From: a virus
Strand: one strand, 5' to 3'
IMG/VR virus record: IMGVR_UViG_3300031715_000001
Location: 1-64,000 of that record
DNA: 64,000 nucleotides
Below the pieces are notes generated by a model, which was not told the DNA's origin, ran no database searches, and was given only the letters and a program-made list of their open reading frames with translations. Each line of letters begins with the position of its first letter. Positions within the stretch are counted from its first letter, which is position 1. This document shows positions 7,108-13,641 of the stretch, piece after piece. A program made the position numbers and the translations under genes.

Positions 7108-7833
7108 TTAGAAGCCCATCATTTCCAAACCAATCCAAGGAATGACGAGAGAAGAAGATTTAGTAGGTTCACATGCCTCAATCGTCTTCAGTGGAACAGG
7201 AGGTAAATTACCCTGCCACGTCAGCACCGGAACAGGCGACAACTTGGCACGTTTCTTACTCGCACCATTGGTGTAGGAAATGGATCCCAATACAGTCCAG
7301 ACACCGGAGAAGGAAGGTAGGCCATTCGCCATCGTTCCGTAGGGCGCCAAGGTGATCGCTGGAGGAAGGGTCGGGAGGAAGGCCGCTTCGTTCGGTTGCT
7401 GGCCGATTAGATAGCTCTTGAACGATTGAGCCGCTGTGTTGCCGAGCGATGTCGCGGCCGTGGCCCGGAGCGCGATCCTGGCCGACATGCCGATCAGTCC
7501 TCCGCCCAGCAGTGCGACCGCGAAAGGGCTGACGAAGTTCAATGCCGCGATTGCCCGGCTCTTTTTGGAATTGTTGAAGGCTTTGTCCGCTACCGCCTGG
7601 GCGCGAGCCGCATTCTCGATCTCCAATGTCGGAAACCACTGCCTGATCATGGCTTCGGTGATGATCACCATCCCTGAGGAATAATTCGTCACACCTATGT
7701 CACAGGTCGCCAGGTTTTTGATTCCGAGAACATTGGAACGAATACTCTCACACTGTGCTGTTGCGGAGACTCCTACTGATTGACCTTTCAGTACGAGAGC
7801 GGTGGTCAGCAATACGACGAAGAACTTCAGCAT
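7108..7833 (-). CDS. Secreted hypothetical protein with central hydrophobic region
   Basis: A 241-aa protein with an N-terminal signal peptide (MLKFFVVLLTTALVLKGQSV). A second hydrophobic stretch, FVSPFAVALLGGGLIGMSAR, could span the membrane. Cysteines at three positions may form disulfides after export. Nothing identifies a family. It sits between the lysis genes and the holin-like gene, so a virion-surface or membrane role is plausible but unproven. Confidence 0.55.
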   Translation of the reverse strand: MLKFFVVLLTTALVLKGQSVGVSATAQCESIRSNVLGIKNLATCDIGVTNYSSGMVIITEAMIRQWFPTLEIENAARAQAVADKAFNNSKKSRAIAALNFVSPFAVALLGGGLIGMSARIALRATAATSLGNTAAQSFKSYLIGQQPNEAAFLPTLPPAITLAPYGTMANGLPSFSGVWTVLGSISYTNGASKKRAKLSPVPVLTWQGNLPPVPLKTIEACEPTKSSSLVIPWIGLEMMGF

Positions 7834-7845
7834 GTGAAGAATGAT

Positions 7846-7912
7846 CCGTCTCGCGCTCTCCTGTCAACGAGCGCGTTGAAGACTGACGAGATCCCGGCCG
7901 TTCCGCTTATCC
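7846..7912 (-). repeat. Family A palindromic element, copy 5
   Basis: The stem is GCGCTC/GAGCGC, loop GTTGACAGGA, with 3' flank GAGACGGAT ending 12 bp before the ATG of the secreted protein at 7833. Distal end ATAAGCGGAAC. Confidence 0.8.
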
Positions 7913-8004
7913 CATGACGCCATCCCAGGAATATGAACGCTCCCTCCATGGTTTGGTCATCACCATCGGGCAGATCCATTACTTCGAGGTTGGCTTGCAT
8001 CGGA

Positions 8005-8265
8005 CTAGGCTTTCCACAATTTCTTAGCCGCTTCTCCGGCTCTTGCGAAACTCTTCGTATCGACTTCCGCTGGCTTGGTACAGGTCTGCTCGTTCGTCTC
8101 TCCGTTTGGATATGGGCAGCCTGTTAATTTTCTTATGAAGAGATTCCAGGGCCGTTCTAAGGCCATAGCCAAGGTCAGCAGTTCGTCGCCGGAGATGCTC
8201 TGTGCAGCGATTAAGGCGGGGACCGGTGCGCAGAACAGCCCGACGAATAACGCGCGTCTTGTCAT
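8005..8265 (-). CDS. Small exported protein in the lysis module
   Basis: An 86-aa protein with a basic N-terminus and hydrophobic stretch (MTRRALFVGLFCAPVPALIA) ending AAQ, a good signal-peptidase I site. The mature part has two cysteines (CPYPNGETNEQTC) and a helical C-terminus. Placed just downstream of the amidase and a 33-aa gene, it could be a spanin-like or other envelope lysis factor; sequence alone does not show this. Confidence 0.55.
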   Translation of the reverse strand: MTRRALFVGLFCAPVPALIAAQSISGDELLTLAMALERPWNLFIRKLTGCPYPNGETNEQTCTKPAEVDTKSFARAGEAAKKLWKA

Positions 8266-8274
8266 GGGCAGGTC

Positions 8275-8376
8275 TTATTTGCTCGGAGGCGGAGGTTTCG
8301 GTATGGGAACCCAGCGGTTGAGTTGGAGGTCGAACTGCTTTCCGAAGATAGTTTTCATTATCCAGGCGGTGATCAT
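8275..8376 (-). CDS. 33-aa peptide coupled to the amidase
   Basis: The frame starts inside the amidase stop (ATGA) and reads MITAWIMKTIFGKQFDLQLN, ending with a proline-rich IPKPPPPSK. The first 11 residues are amphipathic or hydrophobic, so membrane contact is possible. The overlap with the amidase supports translation. It could be a mini-holin or regulator; the assignment is only positional. Confidence 0.5.
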   Translation of the reverse strand: MITAWIMKTIFGKQFDLQLNRWVPIPKPPPPSK

Positions 8377-8918
8377 GTTCGTGAACCTTCAGGCTTCTGT
8401 GCCATCTCGACCATCAGTTCCAGCGGGCACTTCGGACCGGGACATGGTTTGTCGCTGAAAATCTCGTGATGCCCGACGATGTGCGTGCGGTCAATCGGGA
8501 TGTCCCAGCGCTGGCAGATTTCCGCGATCAGAGCGGCGCTTGCTTCGATCATCGCCTCCGGCCACTCGTCTTCCAACTGGCCTTCGTGCTCTATTCCTAT
8601 CAGGAAGTTGTTGGGATTCGTGTTGCGGAACTGGAGGAGCAACGCAAGGGTTGGCGGTTGCGGATTCAGGCGGCCGGCATGAAACGCTCGGTCCTCTTCC
8701 TTCACGTATTGATGGATCTGGCCTTCTTTGCCGACGCCGTAATGCGCACTCGAGGGTGGTTCGTCTCGCTTCTCCGGTGTGGTCAGGAACCATGTGTCTG
8801 TTCCTATCAGCGTACCCGCCATTAAGTGAATGACTATACCTTCGGGCTTGTAGTCGAGACGGCCGGAGGCGAAGTTTCCTTCTGCACAGCCGATCCAGGT
8901 TTTCGATAAGATGGGCAT
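8373..8918 (-). CDS. Peptidoglycan amidase endolysin (Amidase_2 fold)
   Basis: A 181-aa N-acetylmuramoyl-L-alanine amidase. EGIVIHLMAG holds the first zinc ligand H31; SSAHYGVGKEGQIHQYV is the typical substrate-groove motif; GIEHEGQ follows; HIVGHHEIFSDKPCPG carries the remaining ligands (H150 and Cys159). It would hydrolyse the bond between MurNAc and L-Ala. Its size matches a single-domain phage endolysin without signal peptide, so export would need a holin. It heads a run of small genes (33 aa, 86 aa) and starts close to a divergent gene at 8944. Confidence 0.9.
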   Translation of the reverse strand: MPILSKTWIGCAEGNFASGRLDYKPEGIVIHLMAGTLIGTDTWFLTTPEKRDEPPSSAHYGVGKEGQIHQYVKEEDRAFHAGRLNPQPPTLALLLQFRNTNPNNFLIGIEHEGQLEDEWPEAMIEASAALIAEICQRWDIPIDRTHIVGHHEIFSDKPCPGPKCPLELMVEMAQKPEGSRT

Positions 8919-8943
8919 CGTGGAGAATCGGCGGGGGTCTTAC

Positions 8944-9357
8944 GTGCTGATCGGCCAGACGCCGGTTCCAGAACCGGATCTACTGACCTGGGCGATGTGG
9001 ATGGAAACAGGAGACCGGCACGTTCGACATACCAGAGTCGGCCCGTATTTCGTCTCGACGATTTTCCTGGGACTCGATCACAACCATTTCCGATATCTTG
9101 ATCCTGAGAACTCCGGGCCGCCCATTCTTTTCGAAACCATGGTGTACGTCCACAATCCGCATACTGTGGAATGTTTCGGAAAAGAGATCACCTTCAACTC
9201 CGATTTCCTAGACATTCAGGAACGATGCTCAACATGGCTCGAAGCCGAAGCGCAGCATCAGCGCGTGATCGATCAAATTCGGGAAGGCTCTGACGACATC
9301 GAAGAGGTAGTTTCGGAGGGCGAACGATCCAGTGTTTCAACCAGCGAACCGTCGTAG
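8944..9357 (+). CDS. Conserved phage hypothetical protein
   Basis: GTG at 8944 follows GGCGGGGG by 7 bp and gives VLIGQTPVPEPDLLTWAMWM, which matches the usual beginning of this phage family (QTPVxEPDLxxWAxWxExxDRxV). Later motifs are VSTIFLGLDHNHF, PPILFETMVYV and CSTWLEAEAQH. The function is unknown. The longer frame from 8911 would overlap the start of the divergent amidase, so it is less likely. The acidic C-terminus looks disordered. Confidence 0.7.
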   Translation: MLIGQTPVPEPDLLTWAMWMETGDRHVRHTRVGPYFVSTIFLGLDHNHFRYLDPENSGPPILFETMVYVHNPHTVECFGKEITFNSDFLDIQERCSTWLEAEAQHQRVIDQIREGSDDIEEVVSEGERSSVSTSEPS

Positions 9358-9389
9358 AGAAGACCCTCAACCCAAAAAAGAAAAGCAGA

Positions 9390-10049
9390 TCACTTCGATA
9401 AAGGACGTGCCCATTCTCTATTGATCGGTACGCCTACGCTGCGTCCCATCATTTCAATATTGACTACCAAGCCCCACTGATCCTTGCCCTTGAACTTGCT
9501 CAATATTCCGATACGTCCAACCAGTGGTCCGCAGATAATCTCGACCTTCTGGCCGATTACAAGCGGAATCGAAGCGCAGGGTAATCCACTCGCTAGCATG
9601 GCCCTTATCGTGTCAATCTCAGCCTCGGTGACGAGCGCCGGCGCTCCCAGGCAGCTCAGAATCTTGACCACTCCGAAGGTCTGCAATATCCGGACACGTT
9701 CCTCGAAATCGAACTTGCAGAAAAGATAGCCGCGAAAGAGCGGGATGTCCAATACGACTTTGCGGTCATGCCACTTTCTCAGCTCTTTGGAGGTTGGTAA
9801 GTAGCGTTCGTAGCCTTTTGATTCCAGATCTTGAGAGACGATGGATGCATGTCTTGGATTGACCAGCAGTACTTTCCAGGGTTGGATCAGTTCATTGTGA
9901 ACGATTGGTTCGTCCGCGCCAATCTGTCGACCAGTGGCATCCGCAAATGGGCGGCCTTGTCCTGCGGATAAGCAGGGGGACCCGCCTTCGCTCGGGCCGA
10001 TGGCGCGAGGTGGAACGCCCGGTGCCCCGGCGATCCGTTCATCCGTCAA
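9390..10049 (-). CDS. NusG-like transcription elongation/antitermination factor (UpxY/RfaH type)
   Basis: From about residue 57 the sequence is an NGN domain (WKVLLVNPRHASIVSQDLES, FRGYLFCKFDF, GVVKILSCLG), followed by a KOW-like C-terminus (IGQKVEIICGPLVGRIGIL). Such NusG paralogues bind RNA polymerase and suppress termination in selected operons. The frame starts with TTG right after the stop of the preceding gene, and its first 55 codons translate family A copy 6; no ATG, GTG or TTG lies between that and the NGN domain. Either the element is translated or a rare start is used. Confidence 0.8.
   Translation of the reverse strand: MTDERIAGAPGVPPRAIGPSEGGSPCLSAGQGRPFADATGRQIGADEPIVHNELIQPWKVLLVNPRHASIVSQDLESKGYERYLPTSKELRKWHDRKVVLDIPLFRGYLFCKFDFEERVRILQTFGVVKILSCLGAPALVTEAEIDTIRAMLASGLPCASIPLVIGQKVEIICGPLVGRIGILSKFKGKDQWGLVVNIEMMGRSVGVPINREWARPLSK
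9911..10043 (-). repeat. Family A palindromic element, copy 6 (medium form, inside the NusG-like frame)
   Basis: The outer stem is GCGCCAT/ATGGCGC-like with arms ACCAGTGGCATCC, CCTTGTCCTGCGGATAAG and ACCCGCCTTCG. Distal end ATGAACGGATC. It lies in frame in the N-terminal part of the NusG-like gene. Confidence 0.8.
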
Positions 10050-10589
10050 CTACTTCTCTCGTTCCTTGGTCGTCAGATCGTGCTTGATGCCTTCGTCGAT
10101 CGAGATGGGCGCCCAGGTTGGCCCGCTTGGCCCGGCCTGCAGCACTGTCCCAGATCCACCAGGGTTCACGGCAAGATCGGATGACCCGGTGATTGCCGCT
10201 GAGGTGTTCACCGCATTCCAACTCGGAGTTATCCAGGCGCTGGAACCGTAATAACAGCCACGACTGGCGTACTGGCTGGAGTCGGGGACTAAGGCTCTGA
10301 AGTCAGCGGAGAATTGAACCTTTTCCCATCCGGGGATGTAGGCTTTTTCAACCTTGCCGTCTTTCTTGCTTGGCTTCGCGTCTTGGTCGATCGTGTACTT
10401 CTCGGCGACATAGACCTTGACGTCCTCCCATTGCTTCTTGGCATCCTGGTAGGTCTTGTAAGCCTTCGCCAAGTGGTCAGAATCCGACTTGTCGACGATC
10501 ATGATTTTGGCTTCCTGCCCGCGAGCGAGGAGCGCCGTAAATCCAACCACAACCAGGATTGTGATTCCCAACATAACGAGAGCTTTCAT
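10050..10589 (-). CDS. Membrane-anchored or secreted hypothetical protein
   Basis: Residues 1-22 (MKALVMLGITILVVVGFTAL) form a signal peptide or anchor, ending ARGQ. A charged helical middle follows (YKTYQDAKKQWEDVKVYVAE), then a Ser/Gly/Trp-rich C-terminal half (SSQYASRGCYYGSSAWITPS and GSGTVLQAGPSGPTW) resembling tail-fibre-type ends. It is directly followed by the NusG-like gene. Family not recognised. Confidence 0.55.
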   Translation of the reverse strand: MKALVMLGITILVVVGFTALLARGQEAKIMIVDKSDSDHLAKAYKTYQDAKKQWEDVKVYVAEKYTIDQDAKPSKKDGKVEKAYIPGWEKVQFSADFRALVPDSSQYASRGCYYGSSAWITPSWNAVNTSAAITGSSDLAVNPGGSGTVLQAGPSGPTWAPISIDEGIKHDLTTKEREK

Positions 10590-10630
10590 TCAGGTTTTCC
10601 TTTCATTGAAGACGCTTCTATTTCGCGATC

Positions 10631-10762
10631 AAAATAAGCGAAACACCGGGGCATGCGTCAGTGTGCTCCGCGCCCGTTCGGCATCGACCGAAGACGGGTG
10701 GCTTATCCGCTGGACAAGGCCGCCCATCCTGGATGCTAGTAGTCAGGAGAGCGCGAGACGGC
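10631..10762 (+). repeat. Family A palindromic element, copy 7 (medium form)
   Basis: Reads on the + strand from AATAAGCGAAAC through GCGCCCGTTCGGCATCGACC, CTTATCCGCTGGACAAG and GGATGCTAGTAGTCAGGAGA to GCGCGAGACGG. Opposite to the direction of the neighbouring genes. It occupies much of the 10590-10897 gap. Confidence 0.8.
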
Positions 10763-10897
10763 GAATCGTGATCGGGACATACCTCCGGTACAATCGGTAA
10801 CATTTCAGGTATTTCACTTAACTTCTGAGAGTTTGCCGTTCAATATAAGGTGTAGGTTGAGGGGGTTGAAAGTGTCGCTCGAAGTGTCGCAGTACTT

Positions 10898-11479
10898 CTA
10901 GGCGGCCGCTAACATGGATGGACCAGGCGACAGACGGATGATCCGGTCGTATTCATCGCGGAGTTTCTTGACGGCGCGTTTCTTCCGCTGTTTGAATTGC
11001 GAAGGGGAGATATTGAGATCCTTTTGGATCTGTGCATCCGTGCGATGCCCGAAAAACGATTGACGCACGATCTCCCGATTCAGTTCGGGCAGTTTTTCGA
11101 GCAGGCCGTGTAATATTCCTGCACGCTCGGCATCCGATTCCGCGCGTAACAGATCCAGCTCCTCGGTCGGCGGCGTCGCCAGATGTACGGGGAACGGAAT
11201 CACTTTTCTGATGGCGGTCGATCGTGCTTCCAGGGCGTCCGCCCGCAGGATCAGCGCTATTCCACGGGCGTAGGCTATCGGGAAGTCCGGATGTTCGATG
11301 CGGTTCTCCTGGATCGCTTCTAGAACACGCGCGTTCAATTCCTGCAGGAGATCCCTGGCCGTTTCTTTCCCGAGGGAGACGAAAAAGCGTTCGCAGTGAT
11401 TCTTGAGGGCTCCGGCCAGGGCTTTCAATGCTGCCGGCTTGTGGGCCTGAACTCCGTCGTGGATCTCGCGCTCGGTCAA
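10898..11479 (-). CDS. Sigma-70-like factor
   Basis: A 193-aa protein ending in a sigma region 4 / Sigma70_r4-type helix-turn-helix: LPELNREIVRQSFFGHRTDA, then QIQKDLNISPSQFKQRKKRA. Region 2 is weakly conserved (LLQELNARVLEAIQENR). It starts with TTG overlapping the TGA of the 49-aa upstream gene. It may be an ECF-like factor encoded with two partners (144-aa and 49-aa proteins) in one operon. Promoter targets are unknown. Confidence 0.65.
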   Translation of the reverse strand: MTEREIHDGVQAHKPAALKALAGALKNHCERFFVSLGKETARDLLQELNARVLEAIQENRIEHPDFPIAYARGIALILRADALEARSTAIRKVIPFPVHLATPPTEELDLLRAESDAERAGILHGLLEKLPELNREIVRQSFFGHRTDAQIQKDLNISPSQFKQRKKRAVKKLRDEYDRIIRLSPGPSMLAAA

Positions 11480-11625
11480 GCAGCCTTTTTGTCCGGCGCC
11501 TTCAAGTCGTGGATCTCTTTCTCTACCGCCTTGATCTTGGATTCCAAGTCCTCTTGCCGTTGGATCAGCGCGTTACGATAAGCCTGACGGTCTTTCAGCC
11601 GTTCCTTGCGTTGTCCGTCGGTCAT
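11476..11625 (-). CDS. 49-aa charged coiled-coil protein
   Basis: The frame MTDGQRKERLKDRQAYRNAL continues as a single highly charged helix and ends LKAPDKKAA. It overlaps its neighbours at both ends (TAATG upstream, TTGA downstream), strong evidence for a translated middle gene in this three-gene operon. The helix could pair with the sigma-like protein, perhaps as an anti-sigma-like partner; this is inference. Confidence 0.65.
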   Translation of the reverse strand: MTDGQRKERLKDRQAYRNALIQRQEDLESKIKAVEKEIHDLKAPDKKAA

Positions 11626-12059
11626 TACTTCACCTTGGCTACAACTTCCACCGGCCTCCAGCCTGTCTTCTCCCAGGTCAGGAACTTTTTGATTTCATCC
11701 TCGGACAAGTCGGTCTTCTTGAGCGCATCCTGGGAGATTTTGCAGATGGAGAAAAACACCGCGCGCGTGAGCCGCTTCAGAAGCTTGCCCATGTCCGCTA
11801 TCCTGGCTTCGTTGCGGCGCGGCCCCACGATTACCTTAAACTGCTCGCCTTCGATGTAGCAGGGCAGCGTAGCGGCGGCATTATCAAACTTGGCCCGGCA
11901 CTCCTTCGTCAATTCATCCTCGAGATCGATGTCGCCTTTCAACTCCGCAAGGATGGGCTTCAGTTTGGATCGAAGTGCTCCAAGGCGGTCCGCGATAGCT
12001 GGCCAATCTCCTACCGCTGGGCGGGTTGACGCAAAAACTTCGGCGGGTTTGCTGCTCAT
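11625..12059 (-). CDS. Hypothetical protein, first gene of a sigma operon
   Basis: A 144-aa helical protein (IADRLGALRSKLKPILAELK and SEDEIKKFLTWEKTGWRP). The family is not recognised. It overlaps the 49-aa gene by TAATG. A 350-bp gap upstream probably holds its promoter. Confidence 0.6.
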   Translation of the reverse strand: MSSKPAEVFASTRPAVGDWPAIADRLGALRSKLKPILAELKGDIDLEDELTKECRAKFDNAAATLPCYIEGEQFKVIVGPRRNEARIADMGKLLKRLTRAVFFSICKISQDALKKTDLSEDEIKKFLTWEKTGWRPVEVVAKVK

Positions 12060-12410
12060 GACTATAGGGTCGAAGTGAGCGAGTAAAATATTTACGTCTT
12101 TTTTTTAACCAACGGGCGGGCGGTAAAAGCGGGTAGAAGGTGGTGGGGAGCCGCGCTGCACTTAAAGATGTTTCTGGCCAGCGACCGACCCTCAGCAAGT
12201 AGGCGCAGATCGACGGACTAAATCGGCAACGGCCCTAGCAGGCTGGCCACGCACCGACTCCAGCCAAGCACCAGCCGCTATCCATTCGCTAAGCTGGCTT
12301 TCCGTTCAAACGGGCAACGGTATCAATCGACAGGCCACGTGACGCCTGCTGCCCTCCGGCTGCCCCTGCTATGGCCCTACACTTCCCGGCTGACCAGAAA
12401 CACCCGAATC
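12060..12410. other. Intergenic region, 351 bp, no gene seen
   Basis: I see no coding sequence with a ribosome site. An A/T-rich run near 12098-12111 and several GGCC/CAGC-rich inverted segments are present, but none forms a convincing terminator or known RNA. Confidence 0.5.
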
Positions 12411-12989
12411 TTAGCACGCGCTCGCTCTCATCCTCTTCAAAGCCTGGTGTGAAATCACATTCACTGTAATCGTCTTTATCCCGAGCGACCGAGCGATCTC
12501 CTGAGTTCCCTCGCCGGCCGCCAGCCGGTCCACCACCACTCTTTGCCGCGGGCTCAGCCTCAGCATCAGCCTCCGAACGATCCGGCCCCGCTCCTCTGCG
12601 ACGGCCAGCTCCTCGGGAGTGAGACAGGCCGATTGCAGCTCCTGACCGCGCCCGTTGACAGGAGGGCGCGAAACGTTAGAAAGCCCATGATGTAATAAGC
12701 TGGATCCTTCGGATATCCGTACTGGACTCAGTTCCACATGGAACTCATCTTTCCATTCAGACCTTACGAAATCTAGCATTGCTCCCCTAACCCTGTCCCT
12801 TACAAAGGGCCAGAATGGTCCGATAGAAGGTTCATAATACTCAGCTTCCAGTATCATGGCGACTATCCCTATGCCCTCTAAGTCCTTTATTTCGAAGCAG
12901 GGTGGAAGCGTCTTTTTGAGGCGCCGCGCGAGCGTGTGGATACGGCCGAGGTGCTGGATTAGAAACGTGTCCCGTTCGGCTTGGCTCGT
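12411..12989 (-). CDS. FliA/WhiG-like sigma factor with ACG in the start position and an internal palindrome
   Basis: Regions 2 and 3 are complete: DTFLIQHLGRIHTLARRLKK, DLEGIGIVAMILEAEYYEP and FVRDRVRGAMLDFVR. Region 4 is LSPRQRVVVDRLAAGEGTQE with IARSLGIKTITVN. The visible ATG at 12857 would remove half of region 2. Upstream the frame stays open to a TAA, and the only codon with a good ribosome site (TAAGGAG, 5 bp spacer) is ACG at 12989, reading T-S-Q-A-E-R-D. This suggests an ATG-to-ACG change or a rare start. Family A copy 8 lies in frame between regions 3 and 4 (NVSRPPVNGRGQ). Confidence 0.75.
   Translation of the reverse strand, partial: TSQAERDTFLIQHLGRIHTLARRLKKTLPPCFEIKDLEGIGIVAMILEAEYYEPSIGPFWPFVRDRVRGAMLDFVRSEWKDEFHVELSPVRISEGSSLLHHGLSNVSRPPVNGRGQELQSACLTPEELAVAEERGRIVRRLMLRLSPRQRVVVDRLAAGEGTQEIARSLGIKTITVNVISHQALKRMRASAC
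12640..12677 (+). repeat. Family A palindromic element, copy 8 (inside a sigma gene)
   Basis: The stem is GCGCCC/GGGCGC with loop GTTGACAGGA and flank GAAACG. It is read antisense to the gene and translated in frame as VSRPPVNGRGQ. Confidence 0.85.
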
Positions 12990-13019
12990 AAAGGCTCCTT
13001 AACGGTTCCTTCCCAAGCC

Positions 13020-13037
13020 GGTCTCAGCGGTTTATGG
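13020..13037. repeat. 18-bp direct repeat, left copy
   Basis: GGTCTCAGCGGTTTATGG; the partner at 13624-13641 differs at one base. The pair flanks the XRE gene; the right copy lies at the 3' end of tnpB. Confidence 0.7.
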
Positions 13038-13057
13038 CATCCTAGCTAGTAGAATCA

Positions 13058-13074
13058 CTAGGTTTAGACCCTAG
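13058..13074. promoter_or_regulatory. Inverted repeat, possible operator
   Basis: CTAGG and CCTAG separated by 7 bp, 27 bp upstream of the XRE regulator ATG and in the divergent gap with the sigma gene; a plausible autoregulatory site. Confidence 0.4.
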
Positions 13075-13100
13075 CCTGTGCTCAATATGGATGGATAGCA

Positions 13101-13631
13101 ATGGGAAGCGGACCGGTGCAGCGAAAGGCCCACAGCCACGCCGATAAGTATTCGACCGTGCTGAAAAACATTCTGCCGGGCCGCCTTTTGCTGCTGAGGA
13201 GGATACACTCGCTTTCCCAGAAGCAGGCCGCCCGGCGCCTAGGCATTGCGGTCTCGACGCTCAACGCAATCGAGGGTGGGCAAGCTAACGATCTCAAGTT
13301 CTCGACGCTCTGCAAGATGTCGGAGTGCTTTCGGGTCTCGATCGACTATCTCTTAGGTTTGGAACGGCAGCAGGACCTAGTCCGCGGCTTCTACGATCAG
13401 GGTGTCTTCCGGTACTACACGATCGAGATTTTCGAGGACGGCAACTCCCCGAGGAAATGCTTCTATTGCGGCTGGCCATTGAACCCTCACCGCTCGCACA
13501 GCATCCCCGAGTGCATGTTGATGATGCACCAACGGAATCAGGACTATCAGTTCATCGCGAATCGCTTTGGGTTCAGCGTGAAAGGTGTTCAGACGATCAT
13601 CGAGGAAGAGATTGGAATACTCAGGTCTTAG
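13101..13631 (+). CDS. XRE-family regulator with C-terminal zinc-binding segment
   Basis: Residues about 26-88 form a Cro/CI helix-turn-helix (SLSQKQAARRLGIAVSTLNA and IEGG, then SIDYLLGL). A second part contains C120-x2-C123 and H133/C138 (KCFYCGWPLNPHRSHSIPEC), which looks like a zinc knuckle, and then a helix ending in IGILRS. It is divergent from the sigma gene and so may regulate it. Its stop lies in the 3' end of the converging TnpB gene and in an 18-bp direct repeat. Confidence 0.75.
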   Translation: MGSGPVQRKAHSHADKYSTVLKNILPGRLLLLRRIHSLSQKQAARRLGIAVSTLNAIEGGQANDLKFSTLCKMSECFRVSIDYLLGLERQQDLVRGFYDQGVFRYYTIEIFEDGNSPRKCFYCGWPLNPHRSHSIPECMLMMHQRNQDYQFIANRFGFSVKGVQTIIEEEIGILRS

Positions 13632-13641
13632 CGGTTTATGG
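13624..13641. repeat. 18-bp direct repeat, right copy
   Basis: GGTCTTAGCGGTTTATGG, matching 13020-13037 at 17 of 18 positions. It overlaps the last codons of both the XRE gene and tnpB. Confidence 0.7.

Noticed and set aside
7913-8004. Possible tiny gene between the secreted protein and the 86-aa lysis-module gene
   Set aside because: Only an 18-codon frame without a ribosome site (ending at the element's TAA) could be drawn.
10618-10803. 61-aa open frame on the - strand
   Set aside because: It is a translation of family A copy 7, without ribosome site.
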